Positions 35,598 to 47,650 of a stretch of DNA of 64,000 nucleotides are shown here, in pieces; positions within the stretch are counted from its first letter, which is position 1; every line of letters starts with the position of its first letter. The notes beneath the pieces are model-generated. The model did no database searches and had not been told where the DNA came from. It saw nothing but the letters and a program-made list of their open reading frames with translations. The position numbers and the translations under genes are program-made. Origin of the DNA: Corylus avellana (Eukaryota; Streptophyta; Magnoliopsida; Fagales; Betulaceae); NCBI RefSeq assembly GCF_901000735.1, contig NC_081545.1:24521780-24585779 (forward strand), written 5' to 3'.

Positions 35598-37339
35598 TGT
35601 AGTACCCCCCAAGTTTAATTAACTGCTAATTAACCCGAATGTTACAATTAACCTTACTTAGCAAGTTTTGTAGCTAAAGAGCTTGGGTATTTTAATTTAT
35701 TTTTCGTAAACAGACAATCAATCATGCATGCCACAAATATAACTAGATTTTCCTTGATGTTCTTGATGGGGATTGAAAGTTTGTGTGATTTTGTTTGGCC
35801 TATACCCATTGACTCATGTGGCCGTGACCTTGCCTTGCCCAAAATTTTCACAAACATCAAGTGTTTGTAAAATGCTTAAATAAAAACCCCCTTTGTAAAA
35901 AATTTCCATTTTTCACTGTTGGGTTGTTCACTCAATTGGGATACCTAAGGGAAGACTTGTGTGGCAGTGGCCATTCCCATTATTTTTTACGACCATCCAA
36001 CAAGGTTGCCATTGTTAGGCCTTACACATGTACCACGAGATCGATCCTCCAAGTCAAAAACTAACCTAGAGGTCCTTTCGAGTCTTAGAAACTCCCTCTA
36101 AGCCTTTCAAAGTTAATATCCACTAACCCTAGGGTCCAAAATGCGTTGTCTCTTAACTAGGGTTAGATCTAGGGTATTACATCCAACCCTTCCAAGATGG
36201 ATTCCAGGCTATTTCAACGCACTGTTTTGTTAGTTTTTAGGTCATAGGTCAGTGTTTCTGGTCCAAAAGAGTTGTCTAACACTAGGGTTTTTGCAAATAA
36301 TCATATTGGTGAGTTCAAGGTCGATGTTGAGGATTTTTCCTATGACTCAGGTTAATGAATCTCGCATGGATATTGTTATCTCTATGGCATGATTTTAACA
36401 TATTATGTTGTTATGAATGAAAGCATGCATTGCTTTTATTTGCACGAATTATACTTTATGAATATGCGGAATATTTGCTTTGTGCATATAAGATAATTGT
36501 GTTTATGAGAGATGATGAGATTGTATAAGTATTTTATCATGCATGGATATAAAGAAAGTTCATATAAGTTGCATTGTATGACATGACATTGTGTCATGGG
36601 CTACTATTATAGAGTCAATGCCCTATGGTCCAATTTATTTTTTTGTTTTTGTCATTAGATCCAAGAGGATAACTAAGTGACTAACGCAACCATGTATGCA
36701 TGATGGTCACGACCATACGAAATTTTAGCAGCGTGGGCTACCCACGATTGAAATTGGTCTGGCTGTTTTATGATAACCACTAATTTGTGCACATCGGAGC
36801 ACATGTGTTGTACCATAGGTTCTTTCGAGAACAAGTAAAACCTATTGGGAAAAGTTAAGGGCCGGAATATACGATATTGAGTTGAGTTATAATGATCATA
36901 ATTAATCATGTTCTTATATCTATATTACATTGCATAATTCTTATATGATATCAATTATCTTAAAGGATGATATATTTTAATGTGCAAAAATATGTTTATA
37001 AAACTATAAGTTCACATAATGGATAATTGCCTTACATGTAATTTTTAACATGTTTGGAGTTTCTTTTCTTATCAATGATTTGAGGATATTTTGAGAATTG
37101 TAGCGTTTTGGTTTTTAAGTTATTTATTATGAGAGATTTAGTATTTTGTTTTGGATAGTTAATGATTAATTGACTTATTTAGATACGCTATCTTGTATTA
37201 AGTTACAATTATTTCCGATTTTTATTCTATAAAGAGTTAACTAGTTAGATAGATTCCTTGAGACTTATTTACGTCGTGAATAGGTCTAGGGAGGTGCATC
37301 GAGTTAACCACAAGTTAGTTGATTATCAGGGGCGTTATA
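35598..37339. mobile_element. Degraded Gypsy-LTR-like block
   Basis: It starts 'tgtagtacccccc' and has two possible ends: 'agggtattaca' at 36181 or 'aggggcgttata' at 37339. TGTAxxACCCC/GGGxxTTACA termini are typical of Del/Tekay-type Gypsy LTRs. 'agtggggtcc' after 37339 is only vaguely like a primer-site region. No target-site duplication or pol text was found. Confidence 0.3.
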
Positions 37340-38880
37340 AGTGGGGTCCTCGCAGGCCAACATCTCTTGCAGTATGATGAGTCACATAGGAATAGCTCCA
37401 CCTCTACAATGATTGTGAGGGTAGAGGAGTCCTTCACGACCCACTCCAACACGGGAGAGGATGGATCGCGAGGGACTCTCCCACCCTTGCGATGACCTTT
37501 ATGGGGTGGGGTTCCCTACGAACCACGTTTGCGAAGGTGGGATTGGATTGCCAAGAATGCCACTACGTCATATGAAGGGATTTTCCCCCACCACCACTTT
37601 TTTTTTTTTCTTTGTTAAAGGATATGTTGATATGATTGCTGTGAACCGGTTTTATGAGATAAGTTAGGCCCACAAATTTCTTCATGGTATCAGAACCTAC
37701 CACAGGACGAATGAGGCTCACACTACTTACCCCGTGACAAGGACCAGGAAAAATACTCGCCTGCAAGTAAGAGAGGGTGTTGAAGAATGATCCCACATTG
37801 CCTGTGCACAAGATCTTGGGTATGTTTATAAGGAATTGACAACTCTCTCTTATCAAACCAGTTTTATGAGATGAGTTAGGCTCACAAATATCTTCAAGTA
37901 CATGTGTCAAAAATTCCATTAGTTGTTTTTTTTTTTTAATAAAAAATAGTAGATAGACGGAACAGAAGGATAATTTTTAAAGGAAAAAATCACATGGATT
38001 AAATTTATCATTTTTGGAAACCTAGAGAGCTTCTTGATAAGTGGTAAATCATAAGGATAACCCTATCAATTAAGTTTTGTCCTTTTTGATAGAAATTTAA
38101 TTAGTGGGTTAAAATAATCCCTAAAATAGTTAAAATAAATGTAAATTTCCCATGTCATCTCGCATAATATCTCTCTCTCACAAACATTTTAAATCTTGCA
38201 TGTAAGTATTACATAAATGCAAGAGAGGCATGGCATACAACAAGCACAAATCTTGTTATTTGGAGATGTTTTGCCACAGGCCTTTGTAGTGGTAGTGGAC
38301 ATGGCATATTAAATGGTAGGCTACAACCTCTCTTCTTATTTGAAGTCGCCAAGCCTTCCTAGAATATTTTAGGTTGCTTAGTCCATCGATCCTTTGTTTT
38401 GTCATGATCATAATTGTGATGTATATCTATTTTCATCTTACCAAAAAAAATTATATGTATTCCAGTAGTGTTTTTTCTTAAGGTTAGAAAGCAATTTACA
38501 TGGCATTTTTATCCCAAAAGCTTAAGCTTATAGGAAGAGGTAAATTTATTTTCTTAATCATTAGTTTAACACTCCCCCTCACGTGTGGGCCCAAACTCCA
38601 TTTTAATAGGTGAGGCCCAACATGTGGAATATTTAATTTTAAATGGGAGTGAATTAAAAGGAGTCGAGTTGATTGGGACCTTTGGTTCTACGTCTGTGTT
38701 AAATCGTAGGTTGTCTCAAAAACTTAAGCTAGTAGGAAGAGATAAATTTAATCATTTAATCATTAGTTTAACAATCTCCCTCACTTGTACGCTCAAACTC
38801 CCTTTTAAGAGCATCTCTAGCAACATTAGGTATTTTACCTAGTGAAAAAGTACAATTCTTTACTTTAACTATTGTTTTTT
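37340..38880. other. Intergenic, repeat-like
   Basis: Contains a GC-rich 'cccacccttgcgatgacc' block (37395-37600). Two direct copies of 'gttttatgagat.agttaggc' lie near 37650 and 37861; they look like retrotransposon debris. No gene is seen. Confidence 0.4.
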
Positions 38881-39375
38881 GGGAAAAATATAAAAAAACC
38901 CTCCAAACGACTAGTCGTTTTCGATATAGCCCCCTAATGTTTCAAAAGTGATAAAGTAGCCCCCCAAACTACCAAACTATTGCATTTTGGCCACTCCGTT
39001 AGTCAAAACTGTCAGTTTGGACGGAAACTGCAAAACGACGTCGTTTTGTTATGGGTAAGTTACTACAATGCCCTTTTATATATATATATATAAAAAAAAT
39101 ATAAAAAAATATAAAAAACTTGGGAAAAATATAAAAAAGCCCCCCAAACTACCAGCCGTTTTCATTTTAGCCTCCTAATGTTCAGAAAGTGATAAAGTAG
39201 CCCCCAACAAAACGACGTCGTTTTTCAGTTTCCATCCAAACTAGAGGTTTTGACTAACAGAGTAACCAAAATGCAATAGTTTGGTAGTTTGGGAGGCTAC
39301 TTTATCACTTTTGAAACATTAGGAGGCTAAATCGAAAACGGCTGGTAGCTTGGAAAGCTTTTTTGTATTTTTCCC
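38881..39375. mobile_element. Mutator-like foldback MITE (compound)
   Basis: The ends 'gggaaaaatataaaaaa' and 'tttttgtatttttccc' are inverted repeats. The perfect 9-bp duplication 'ttgtttttt' (38872-38880 and 39376-39384) is the Mutator-superfamily size. An extra forward terminus 'gggaaaaatataaaaaagcc' occurs internally at 39123, so there are two forward arms and one reverse arm. No ORF. Confidence 0.85.
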
Positions 39376-39865
39376 TTGTTTTTTCACTACACACTCCAAC
39401 AAATTCTCTATTTCATTCTTTACTTGCTTTAAAATATTATTTCTCATTCTTTTTTATTATATTATTGCCGACACTTAATTAAAGAGAAAAATAAACACAT
39501 ATATAGAATCATTCATAAAAACAAAAATAAACACATCTGAGGAACATTCATCTCATGTGCAGGTACTAATTCTTAAAATTAATAACATAAATAAAATTTT
39601 TCATCCAACTGCAAATGATTTGTTTTCATCCGTGTCTTTCCATGCAATAAATTTTTTCATTCAACTGCAATTGATTTGTTTCCATCCGTGTGTTTCCATG
39701 AAGTAAATTTTTTCTGCATTCAATTTTTTCATCCAACTGTGTGAAAAAATTTTGTGTTTGAGAAAGAGACGTAGCAGATGTGAAGAGGTGTTTAGAAGAA
39801 ATAAAAGATGTTGGGTGAAAAAAGGTGAAATAAAGAAATAATAAACAAAAGAAAAATAAATAATA

Positions 39866-40145
39866 GGGTAAAGTCCACTTAACCCCCTCAAACTACCACC
39901 CCAATGACAATCTATCCTTCAAACTATCAATTACAACAATTTACCCCTTAAACTACCAAANNNNNNNNNNNNNNNNNNNNTTTTTATTTTTATTTTAGTA
40001 AGGGTAATTTTGTCATTTTAAAAAAAAAATTAGGGGTACATTGTCATTGTTTTGGTAGTTTGAAGGGTAAATTGTTGCAATTGATAGTTTAGATGGTAGA
40101 TTGTCATTGGGGTGGTAGTTTAAGAGGGTTAAATAGATTTTACCC
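39866..40145. mobile_element. Mutator-like foldback MITE
   Basis: The ends 'gggtaaagtccacttaaccc' and 'aaatagattttaccc' are inverted. The perfect 9-bp duplication 'taaataata' is at 39857-39865 and 40146-40154. Its centre contains a 20-base N run, probably a collapse at the hairpin. Confidence 0.85.
39961..39980. other. Assembly gap (20 N)
   Basis: Twenty N inside the loop of the foldback MITE. Confidence 0.99.
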
Positions 40146-40348
40146 TAAATAATATTTTATTCATCTAGTGTGCTACAGTGAATAGCTTCAAATTGTTATT
40201 CACTGTAGCAATGTAGCTATTCTAGCTAATGGCAAGCTACTCTGTTAGAATTTAAAAAAAAAAAAAAAAAAAAGCAATAGCTAAATACAACTAATATTTG
40301 CTTTAGCTAAGCTATTGGAACATTTCTAATAGGTGCCAACAGCATAGA

Positions 40349-40352
<4 letters not shown>

Positions 40353-40412
<60 letters not shown>
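40353..40412. repeat. (TA)n microsatellite
   Basis: About 30 uninterrupted TA units. Confidence 0.95.
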
Positions 40413-40416
<4 letters not shown>

Positions 40417-40726
40417 TGCAACATGTGGCGTGAACCCATTTTTTTAAAAGGTTACACCGGTTTTTTAAGGCATAATTTTTGAACCAATTTTTTAAGAGTG
40501 AACCGATCATTAAATTACCTTAATTAAGAGCATTTAATTATATTTTAATAATTTTTTCTTATATGTGATTTCATTAAGTTCAAACATTTAATGTACAATA
40601 TTATTTTCTCATAATTTATTACTTTCCAAAACTATATAAAGACAATATTTAGAATTTAAAAGCATATTACATTAATTAACTACTCATAATCGGCCATATA
40701 AGTCATAAAAATAAAAATAAAATTCG

Positions 40727-41032
40727 TGTTATGAATGCATTCATGCATTTGGTGGATGACCATTTAGTTCCATCTCTTGGAATTCTACACATTCATGTCA
40801 TCTTTTAGAATTTTTATAACATCCATGTAATAAATTGATTAACCCTTTTGTTTCATATTCCCCATTTCATATTCATTAACCTCCCATTATGATTCCATGC
40901 CTATAAAAGGGAGTATTGAGTTGTATGTAAATCACACAATAATAGAGAAGAATAATACATAGTTTTTGAAGAACTAGTTTCATATATTGCAATCTTTTAT
41001 CTTGTCTTGTTATTTTCTTTAATTTTACAACA
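40727..41032 (+). repeat. 5' LTR of the Copia element
   Basis: Runs from 'tgttatgaatgcattc' to 'aattttacaaca', with TGTT...AACA ends. A TATA box 'ctataaaa' lies at 40911-40918. The following 'cgttatcagcacga' (41033 on) is the likely primer-binding region, of the half-tRNA type seen in this group. Confidence 0.95.
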
Positions 41033-41335
41033 CGTTATCAGCACGAAGCTCTAGCCAATTGTTGTGTTCTTTTGATCTTCAACATCAAAAGCTATCCGTG
41101 AGCTATTCTCAATTCATTGTAAGTTTCTTTAACGTTTAGTAATCTTATTATCTATTTTGTTAATTAACATTCTAACATTTGCATATCCATGTGAGATTTA
41201 TATGAACTAGAATATTATCATACTAATGCTATGAACATAATAGTTTATATTTGAAAATTTTTGGTTTGTGTATAATATCACTTAATTTTAAATAATGTTT
41301 ATTTATTTAATTCTTGATATATTTTTGTATAGATA

Positions 41336-42397
41336 ATGTCAAATCTTACAAAACTTGAGTTTGTCGCTCTTGACGTTTCTAGCAAAAATTACTTATCTTG
41401 GATCCTTGATGCTGAGATCCATCTTGAAGCTATGAATCTTGGAAATACTATTAAAGAAGATAATCAAGCATCCCAGCAGGATCGCGCTAAAGCAATGATT
41501 TTTCTTCGCCATCATCTGCATGAAGAATTAAAAATTGAGTACCTTACGGTAAAGGATCCCTTGACCTTGTGGAATAATTTAAAGGAGAGATACAAGCACC
41601 AGAAGACAGTTATCCTCCCAAAAGCTCGCTATGATTGGATGCACTTGAGGTTGCAAGATTTTAAGAGTGTCAGTGACTATAACTCTGCACTCTTTAAAAT
41701 CAGCTCACAATTAAAATTGTGTGGAGAAAAAGTCACTGATATGGATATGTTAGAAAAGAAATATACCACATTTCATGCCTCGAATGTGCTCCTGCAGCAG
41801 CAATATCGAGAGCGTAATTTCACAAGATATTCTGAACTGATATCTTGTCTTCTAGTGGCTGAGCAAAACAACGAGCTATTAATGAAAAATCATCAATCTC
41901 GTCCAACGGGTTCTACACCATTTCCTGAAACAAATGAAACCTCATTTCATGGTAATAAAGGAATCCGTGGTCGTGGACGTGGACGTGGTAGAAAAAATTA
42001 TAGAGGTCAAGGGGAACGTACTCATAATTCTTACAAAAGAAATACCCCATACCACCAGAAGTGGAACCACACTGAGGCGAAACAAAATGAAAACAAAGGT
42101 TTACAGAATAAACCTACAAAGAACTATGAAGATAAATGTTATAGGTGTGGTATGAAAGGACATTGGTCGCGTACCTGTCGTACGCCTAAACATCTGGTAG
42201 ACCTATATCAAGCCTCCATAAAAGAAAAGGGGATTGAAATGAATTTTGCTAATCACAGTAATCCTGAAGATTCTCCAATTTTTCTTGATACTCTAAATGG
42301 AGAGGGTAGCACTCATCTTGATGTTTTTGATTTCTTTGTAGACTCTAACACAAATACTGATCTTCTGATTGGTGATGAATATGTCTACAACAATTAA
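41336..42397 (+). CDS. Copia gag polyprotein
   Basis: An intact 353-residue frame from a clear ATG. The N-terminal part carries the UBN2/gag core (SKNYLSWILDAEIHLEAMNL, LWNNLKERYKHQKTVILP). A Gly/Arg-rich tract (GIRGRGRGRGRKNYRGQG) precedes one CCHC zinc knuckle, CYRCGMKGHWSRTC, at about residues 268-281. Gag packages the element RNA in cytoplasmic particles. It ends at a TAA and pol lies in another frame, so gag and pol would need separate expression or frameshifting. This is the only uninterrupted gene left in the element. Confidence 0.93.
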   Translation: MSNLTKLEFVALDVSSKNYLSWILDAEIHLEAMNLGNTIKEDNQASQQDRAKAMIFLRHHLHEELKIEYLTVKDPLTLWNNLKERYKHQKTVILPKARYDWMHLRLQDFKSVSDYNSALFKISSQLKLCGEKVTDMDMLEKKYTTFHASNVLLQQQYRERNFTRYSELISCLLVAEQNNELLMKNHQSRPTGSTPFPETNETSFHGNKGIRGRGRGRGRKNYRGQGERTHNSYKRNTPYHQKWNHTEAKQNENKGLQNKPTKNYEDKCYRCGMKGHWSRTCRTPKHLVDLYQASIKEKGIEMNFANHSNPEDSPIFLDTLNGEGSTHLDVFDFFVDSNTNTDLLIGDEYVYNN

Positions 42398-42447
42398 TAT
42401 GTTTTCTTTATGTCTTAATCACAGTATGTTTACATTGTCAAATTTAA

Positions 42448-43566
42448 TTGTATTTTGTTATTTTCTTTTTGATTAATGAAATTTTAATATATTTTTTGTT
42501 TATATATAGAGGTATGGGTCATATTGATGGAATGATTAATTCCAAGATGATTGGTGAAGATTTGTGTCTAGCAGACAGTTGTACAACGCACACAATTCTT
42601 AGAGATAAGAAATATTTTCAATACTTGATATTAAACAAAGCTAGTGTCAATACAATATCAGGTTCAGCAAACCTAATCGAAGGCTCTGGAAGAGCGAATA
42701 TCATATTGCCAAAAGGAACAAAATTTTGTATTGATGATGCTTTGTATTCTTCTAAATCTAGAAGAAATTTAATCAGTTTTAAGGATATTCGTCTAAATGG
42801 TTATCATGTTGAAACCACTAATGAAGGTACTGATGAATATCTTTATATTACTTCAACAATTTCGGGCTAGAAGCTCATATTGGAAAAACTGTCTGCTTTC
42901 TCTTCCGGGTTGTATTATACAACAATAAGAACAATTGAATCACATGTTGTGATGCACCAGAAGTGCTCTTATCCAAAGATGTTTATGCTTTGGCATGATC
43001 GTCTTGGACATCCGGGAACAATTATGATGCGTCGAATAATTGTGAACTCTCATGGGCATCCTTTAAAGAACCAGAAGATTCTTTTACCAAGTGATTATCC
43101 TTGTGCTGCATGTTTTCAAGGTAAACTTGTTATCAAACCATCTCCTTCTAAGGTAATTGTTGAATCTCCATCATTTTTACAAAGAATTCAAGGAGATATA
43201 TGTGGGCCGATTCACCCTCCATGTGAACCATTTAGATATTTTATGGTTTTAATAGATGCATCATCGAGGTGGTCACATGTTTGCTTGCTTTCTACTCGTA
43301 ATATTGCATTTGCTAGACTTCTTGCTCAAATAATTAGATTTCGAGCACAATTTCCAGATTATCCAATTCAATCTATTTGGATGGATAATGCGGGTGAATT
43401 TACATCCCAAGCATTTTATGACTATTGCATGTCAATTGGAATCAATGTTGAACATCCTGTTGCTCATACTCATACTCAAAATGGTTTAGCTGAATCGTTT
43501 ATTAAACGACTTCAATTAATTGCTCGACCTTTGCTTATGAAAACAAAATTACCTGTTTCTGCTTGA
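42448..43566 (+). pseudogene. Copia protease and integrase (5' part of pol)
   Basis: One frame with a TAG at 42868-42870 between protease and integrase. The protease active-site region reads LADSCTTHTI. The GAG-pre-integrase motif LWHDRLGHPG comes next, followed by integrase core text (GDICGPIHPP, WMDNAGEFTS, HTHTQNGLAE) with its acidic catalytic residues. A TGA at 43564-43566 ends the frame 26 bases before the hAT insertion. Both stops are point changes in otherwise conserved sequence. Confidence 0.88.
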
Positions 43567-43592
43567 GGACATGCAATATTACATGCTGCATC

Positions 43593-44575
43593 TAGGGGTG
43601 TAAACGAGCGGAGCTTGAGCGAGCTTCCCTTGTTCAGGCTTGGCTCGTTTAAATTTTACTCGAGCTCGAGTCGAGCTCAAGGGCGAGCCAAAAAAATCGA
43701 GCTCGAGCTAATAATAAGTCGAGCCGAGCCAACTCGCGAGCTGGCTCTTATATTTAATGTTTTTATTTTTTTAAAAAAAATTAACTTCAAGTACTCTTAA
43801 AAGGCTTAAGAAGTTAGTTTGCATATGAGTATTTGCTTAATCTGGCTAGTCGAGTATAGAGCTTGAGTCAATACAGCAAGGCATTTGGTTTCAAAGATAG
43901 AGGATATGCATCATTTTATAGATAAGCAAACTTGGAGATTAATCTTTTCTTAACAATGTGGGACAAGTTAATAGGTTACATTTAGACTACATCGGGACAA
44001 CGCACCCTACAAAAAACTATTTTTTCAACGTCTCTCTCTCAATCCCTCTCACCAGTTACAGCGTATCTTCCACCTGAACTCTCATTTTCCACTCTCTCAC
44101 TCTCGCTCATCAAACAGGTAGTGATAGTGTTTGGGTCTGTATGATTCTTCAATAGTTTATGACTTTTGCAATCTTCCTCAATAGTTTCTACTTGATTCTT
44201 CTTCCTTTCGTTTGGGTCTGCTCTAATTTAATCGAGGTCTTTTTAATGATTGCTCTCTCTCTCTTTGATCACGAAGGGTTTAGAATTTTTCATTCTCTAA
44301 CGCTTAAATATAAATGCAATTTTAAGATTTTAATAATTATGAGATTTATAATTAATTATGTATTACTTAGTTTATATATATATACACACACACGAGCTTA
44401 TACGAGCTTGTTCACGAGCCTAGCCAAGTCGAGTCGAGCTTGCTTCATTTAATATTCGAGCTAGGATTTGTGTTCATGAAGTGCTTCATTTAATATTCGA
44501 GTCGAGCACGAGCCGAGCTTATGCGAGCCGAGCCCGAACTTGCTCGCGAGATGCTTCGCTCACTTAACAGCCCTA
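43593..44575. mobile_element. Non-autonomous hAT transposon (983 bp) inside Copia pol
   Basis: The left end 'taggggtgtaaacgagcgg' pairs with the inverse of the right end, 'tagggctgttaagtgagcg'. The perfect 8-bp duplication 'gctgcatc' is at 43585-43592 and 44576-44583. Subterminal DNA is rich in 'gagctcgag' and 'cgagccgagc' words. No transposase ORF. It must be younger than the Copia insertion. Confidence 0.95.
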
Positions 44576-46450
44576 GCTGCATCATTAGTTCGAGTCAGAC
44601 CAACAGCTTACCAAAAATATTCCCCTTTGCAACTTGCATTTGGTCAACCACCAAATATTTTTCATTTTCGTATTTTTGGTTGTGCTGTATATGTTCCAAT
44701 TGTGCCACCTCAACGCACTAAGATGGGACCTCAACGTAGACTTGGAATTTATGTTGGTTTTAATTCTCCTTCTATCATTAGATACCTTGAGCCTTTAACT
44801 AGTGATATTTTTAAAGCACGTTTTGAAGATTGTCATTTTGATGAAAACATTTTCCCATCACTAGGGAGAGAAAAGTCGTTGCCAGAAGCACGACAAGAAA
44901 TCACTTGGAATAATTCGACGTTATCTCATTTTGATCCTCGTACAAATCAATGTGAACTAGAAGTTCAGAAGATCATTCATTTGCAAAGTATTGCAAATCA
45001 ATTGCCGGATGCGTTTACTGACAACAAGAAAATAATTAAGTCTCACATTCCAGCTGCTAATACTCCAGCGAAGATAGAAGTCCCTGTCGGACAATCAATT
45101 AATACAGCAGCAAATGAGTTTAAGGCGCGCCTGAAGCGTGGAAGACCTATTGGTGCAAAGGATAAGATTCCCCGGAAGAGAAAAGTACAAAGAAATGAAA
45201 TCGGCGTTCCTGAAGAGGCCTTACCCACAAAACAGACAATGCAAATTGATCCATCCAAACTTTCTGTACAAAATTCTCCTGGAAAGGAATCCCCCGAAGA
45301 GGAATCTCCTGAAGAGTTACCTTCTGAAGAGGAACATGTACCTGAAAATAATGAGATCTCAATAAATTATGTAAGTACAGGAAAAATATTGGATAGAAAC
45401 AAAATTGTTGTCGACAACATATTTTCATTTAAAGTTGCATTTGACATTACCAGAAGTAATGATGATATTGAACCACAAACCGTCGAAGAATGTCGACGTA
45501 GAAATGATTGGCCAATGTGGAAGGAAGCAATTCAGGCAGAATTGAACTCACTAGCAAAACGTGAAGTATTTGGACCTGTAGTCCAAACACCTGAAGGTGT
45601 ATCGCCTGTTGGATACAAGTGGGTATTTGTACGAAAACGAAATGAGAAAAATGAAATTGTGAGATACAAAGCAAGACTTGTTGCACAAGGTTTCCTGCAG
45701 AAACCTGGTATTGATTATGAAGAAACATATTCCCCTGTAGTGGATGCAATTACATTTAGATTTTTTATTAGCTTGGTAGTTACAGAAAGTTTAGATATGC
45801 GTTTAATGGATGTGGTTACAGCATATTTATATGGATCACTTGATAATAATATATACATGAAAATCCCTGAAGGATATAAAATGCCTGAAGCATATAATTC
45901 GAGATCCCGAAGTATTTATTCTATCAAGCTACAAAGATCTTTATATGGGTTAAAGCAATCCAGACGCATGTGGTACAATCGTCTTAGTGAATATCTATTG
46001 AAAGAAGGATTTGAGAATAATCCAATTTGTCCATACGTTTTCATTAAGAAATCAGAATTCGGATTTGCTATCATTGCAGTTTATGTAGATGATTTAAATC
46101 TTGTTGGGACTCCAGAAGAGCTCATAAAAACTGCCACGTATTTAAAAAATGAGTTTGAGATGAAAGATCTTGGAAAGACAAAATTTTGCCTTGGTTTACA
46201 AATTGAACATTTTTCAAATGGAATTCTTGTTCATCAGTCAACATACACAGAAAAAGTCCTGAAGCACTTTTACATGGAGAAAGCTCATCCTTTGAGCACT
46301 CCAATGGTTGTTCGGTCACTTGATGTGAAAAAAGACCCTTTTCACCCTCGAGAAGATGACGAAGAAATTCTTGATCCTGAAGTACTATATCTTAGTGCAA
46401 TTGGTGCTTTGATGTATCTTGCAAATTGCACACGACCTGATATGATATAG
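44576..46450 (+). pseudogene. Copia reverse transcriptase (3' part of pol)
   Basis: Open from the hAT target site. It carries the integrase C-terminal text (FGCAVYVPI), a charged linker, then RT: VGYKWVFVRKRN, YKARLVAQGF, YSPVVDAITFR and the catalytic box AVYVDDLNLVG. It stops at 46448-46450 just after LANCTRPDM, where about four extra bases shift the frame relative to the downstream RNase H. Confidence 0.9.
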
Positions 46451-47091
46451 CATTTTCAGTTAATTTATTAGCAAGATACAACTCTGCACCAACTCGAAGG
46501 CATTGGAATGGGGTCAAACATGTTCTACGTTATCTTCGTGGAACAGCTGACATGGGATTATTTTATTCAAAAGGTTCAAATTCAAAATTAGTTGGATATG
46601 CAGATGCGGGTTTTCTTTCTGATCCACATAAAGGTAGATCTCAAACAGGATATCTATTTACAAGTGGAAGTGCTGTTATTTCATGGAGATCTGTCAAGCA
46701 AACACGTGTTGCTACTTCTTCAAATCACTCAGAGATTATTGCAATTCATGAAACAAGTCGGGAATGCATATGGCTAAGATCAGTAATTCAACACATTCGA
46801 GAAAAGTGCGGTTTATCCACAATCAAAGATAGCCCGACAATATTATATGAAGATAATGCTGCTTGTATCACACAGATCAGAGGAGGATATATTAAGGGTG
46901 ATAGAACCAAACACATTTCACCAAAGTTCTTTTATACACATGAGCTCCAGAAGAGTGGTGATATTGATGTTAAACAGATACGATAAAGTGACAATTTGAC
47001 AGATTTATTTACCAAAGCATTACCAACTGCAACATTTAAGAAGTTGGTGAATAACATTGGAATGCGCCGACTGAAGGATCTTTCATCATAA
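46451..47091 (+). pseudogene. Copia RNase H (end of pol)
   Basis: Continues in another frame with VGYADAGFLSDP, SGSAVISWRSVKQ and SNHSEIIAIHETSRE (RNase H Asp and Glu positions visible). An in-frame TAA at 46984-46986 is followed by recognisable terminal text (DLFTKALPTATFKKLV) to about 47091. Confidence 0.88.
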
Positions 47092-47339
47092 ACAATTGAA
47101 GCTCTTTATGCTAATGAGGGGGAGTAAAATGATTATGCTGATTGTACTCTTTTTCCTTCGCTAAGGTTTTTCCCACTGGGTTTTCCTTTACAAGGTTTTA
47201 ATGAGGCAATCCTAAAGCATACGAAGGCACACAAGAATATTGTACTATTTTTCCTTCGCCACAGGTTTTTTCCCACTGGGTTTTCCTTGGCAAGGTTTTA
47301 ACGAGGCATATTCTTAGTGTATGGTTATCCAAGGGGGAA

Positions 47340-47645
47340 TGTTATGAATGCATTCATGCATTTGGTGGATGACCATTTAGTTCCATCTCTTGGAATTCTA
47401 CACATTCATGTCATCTTTTAGAATTCCTATAACATCCATGTAATAAATTGATTAACCCTTTTGTTTCATATTTCCAATTTCATATTCCTTAACCTCCCAT
47501 TATGATTCCATGCCTATAAAAGGGAGTATTGAGTTGTATGTAAATCACACAATGATAGAGAAGAATAATACATAGTTTCTGAAGAACTAGTTTTATATAT
47601 TGCAATCTTTTATCTTGTATTGTTATTTTCTTTAATTTTACAACA
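47340..47645 (+). repeat. 3' LTR of the Copia element
   Basis: 306 bp, same ends as the 5' LTR, preceded by a polypurine tract 'aagggggaa' (47331-47339). The TATA copy lies at 47514-47521. Two partly repeated 'ggttttccttt.caaggtttta' blocks lie just upstream (47175-47300). Confidence 0.95.
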
Positions 47646-47650
47646 ATTCG

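Larger units (their letters stand above)
40727..47645 (+). mobile_element. Ty1/Copia LTR retrotransposon (about 6.9 kb)
   Basis: Near-complete element with two 306-bp LTRs and the perfect 5-bp duplication 'attcg' (40722-40726 and 47646-47650). Domain order gag, protease, integrase, RT, RNase H is that of Copia. By eye the LTRs differ at about 9 of 306 positions (about 97% identity), a geologically recent insertion. Pol carries in-frame stops at 42868-42870, 43564-43566 and 46984-46986, a probable 4-base insertion near 46441 and a hAT insertion, so this copy cannot make a full polyprotein. The short LTRs and gag text suggest the Ivana/Oryco lineage, which is an inference. Confidence 0.95.

Noticed and set aside
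44540..44575. Upstream extension of the Copia RT frame into the hAT element
   Set aside because: It begins at a non-ATG codon inside the hAT terminus; real Copia sequence starts after the target duplication at 44576-44583.
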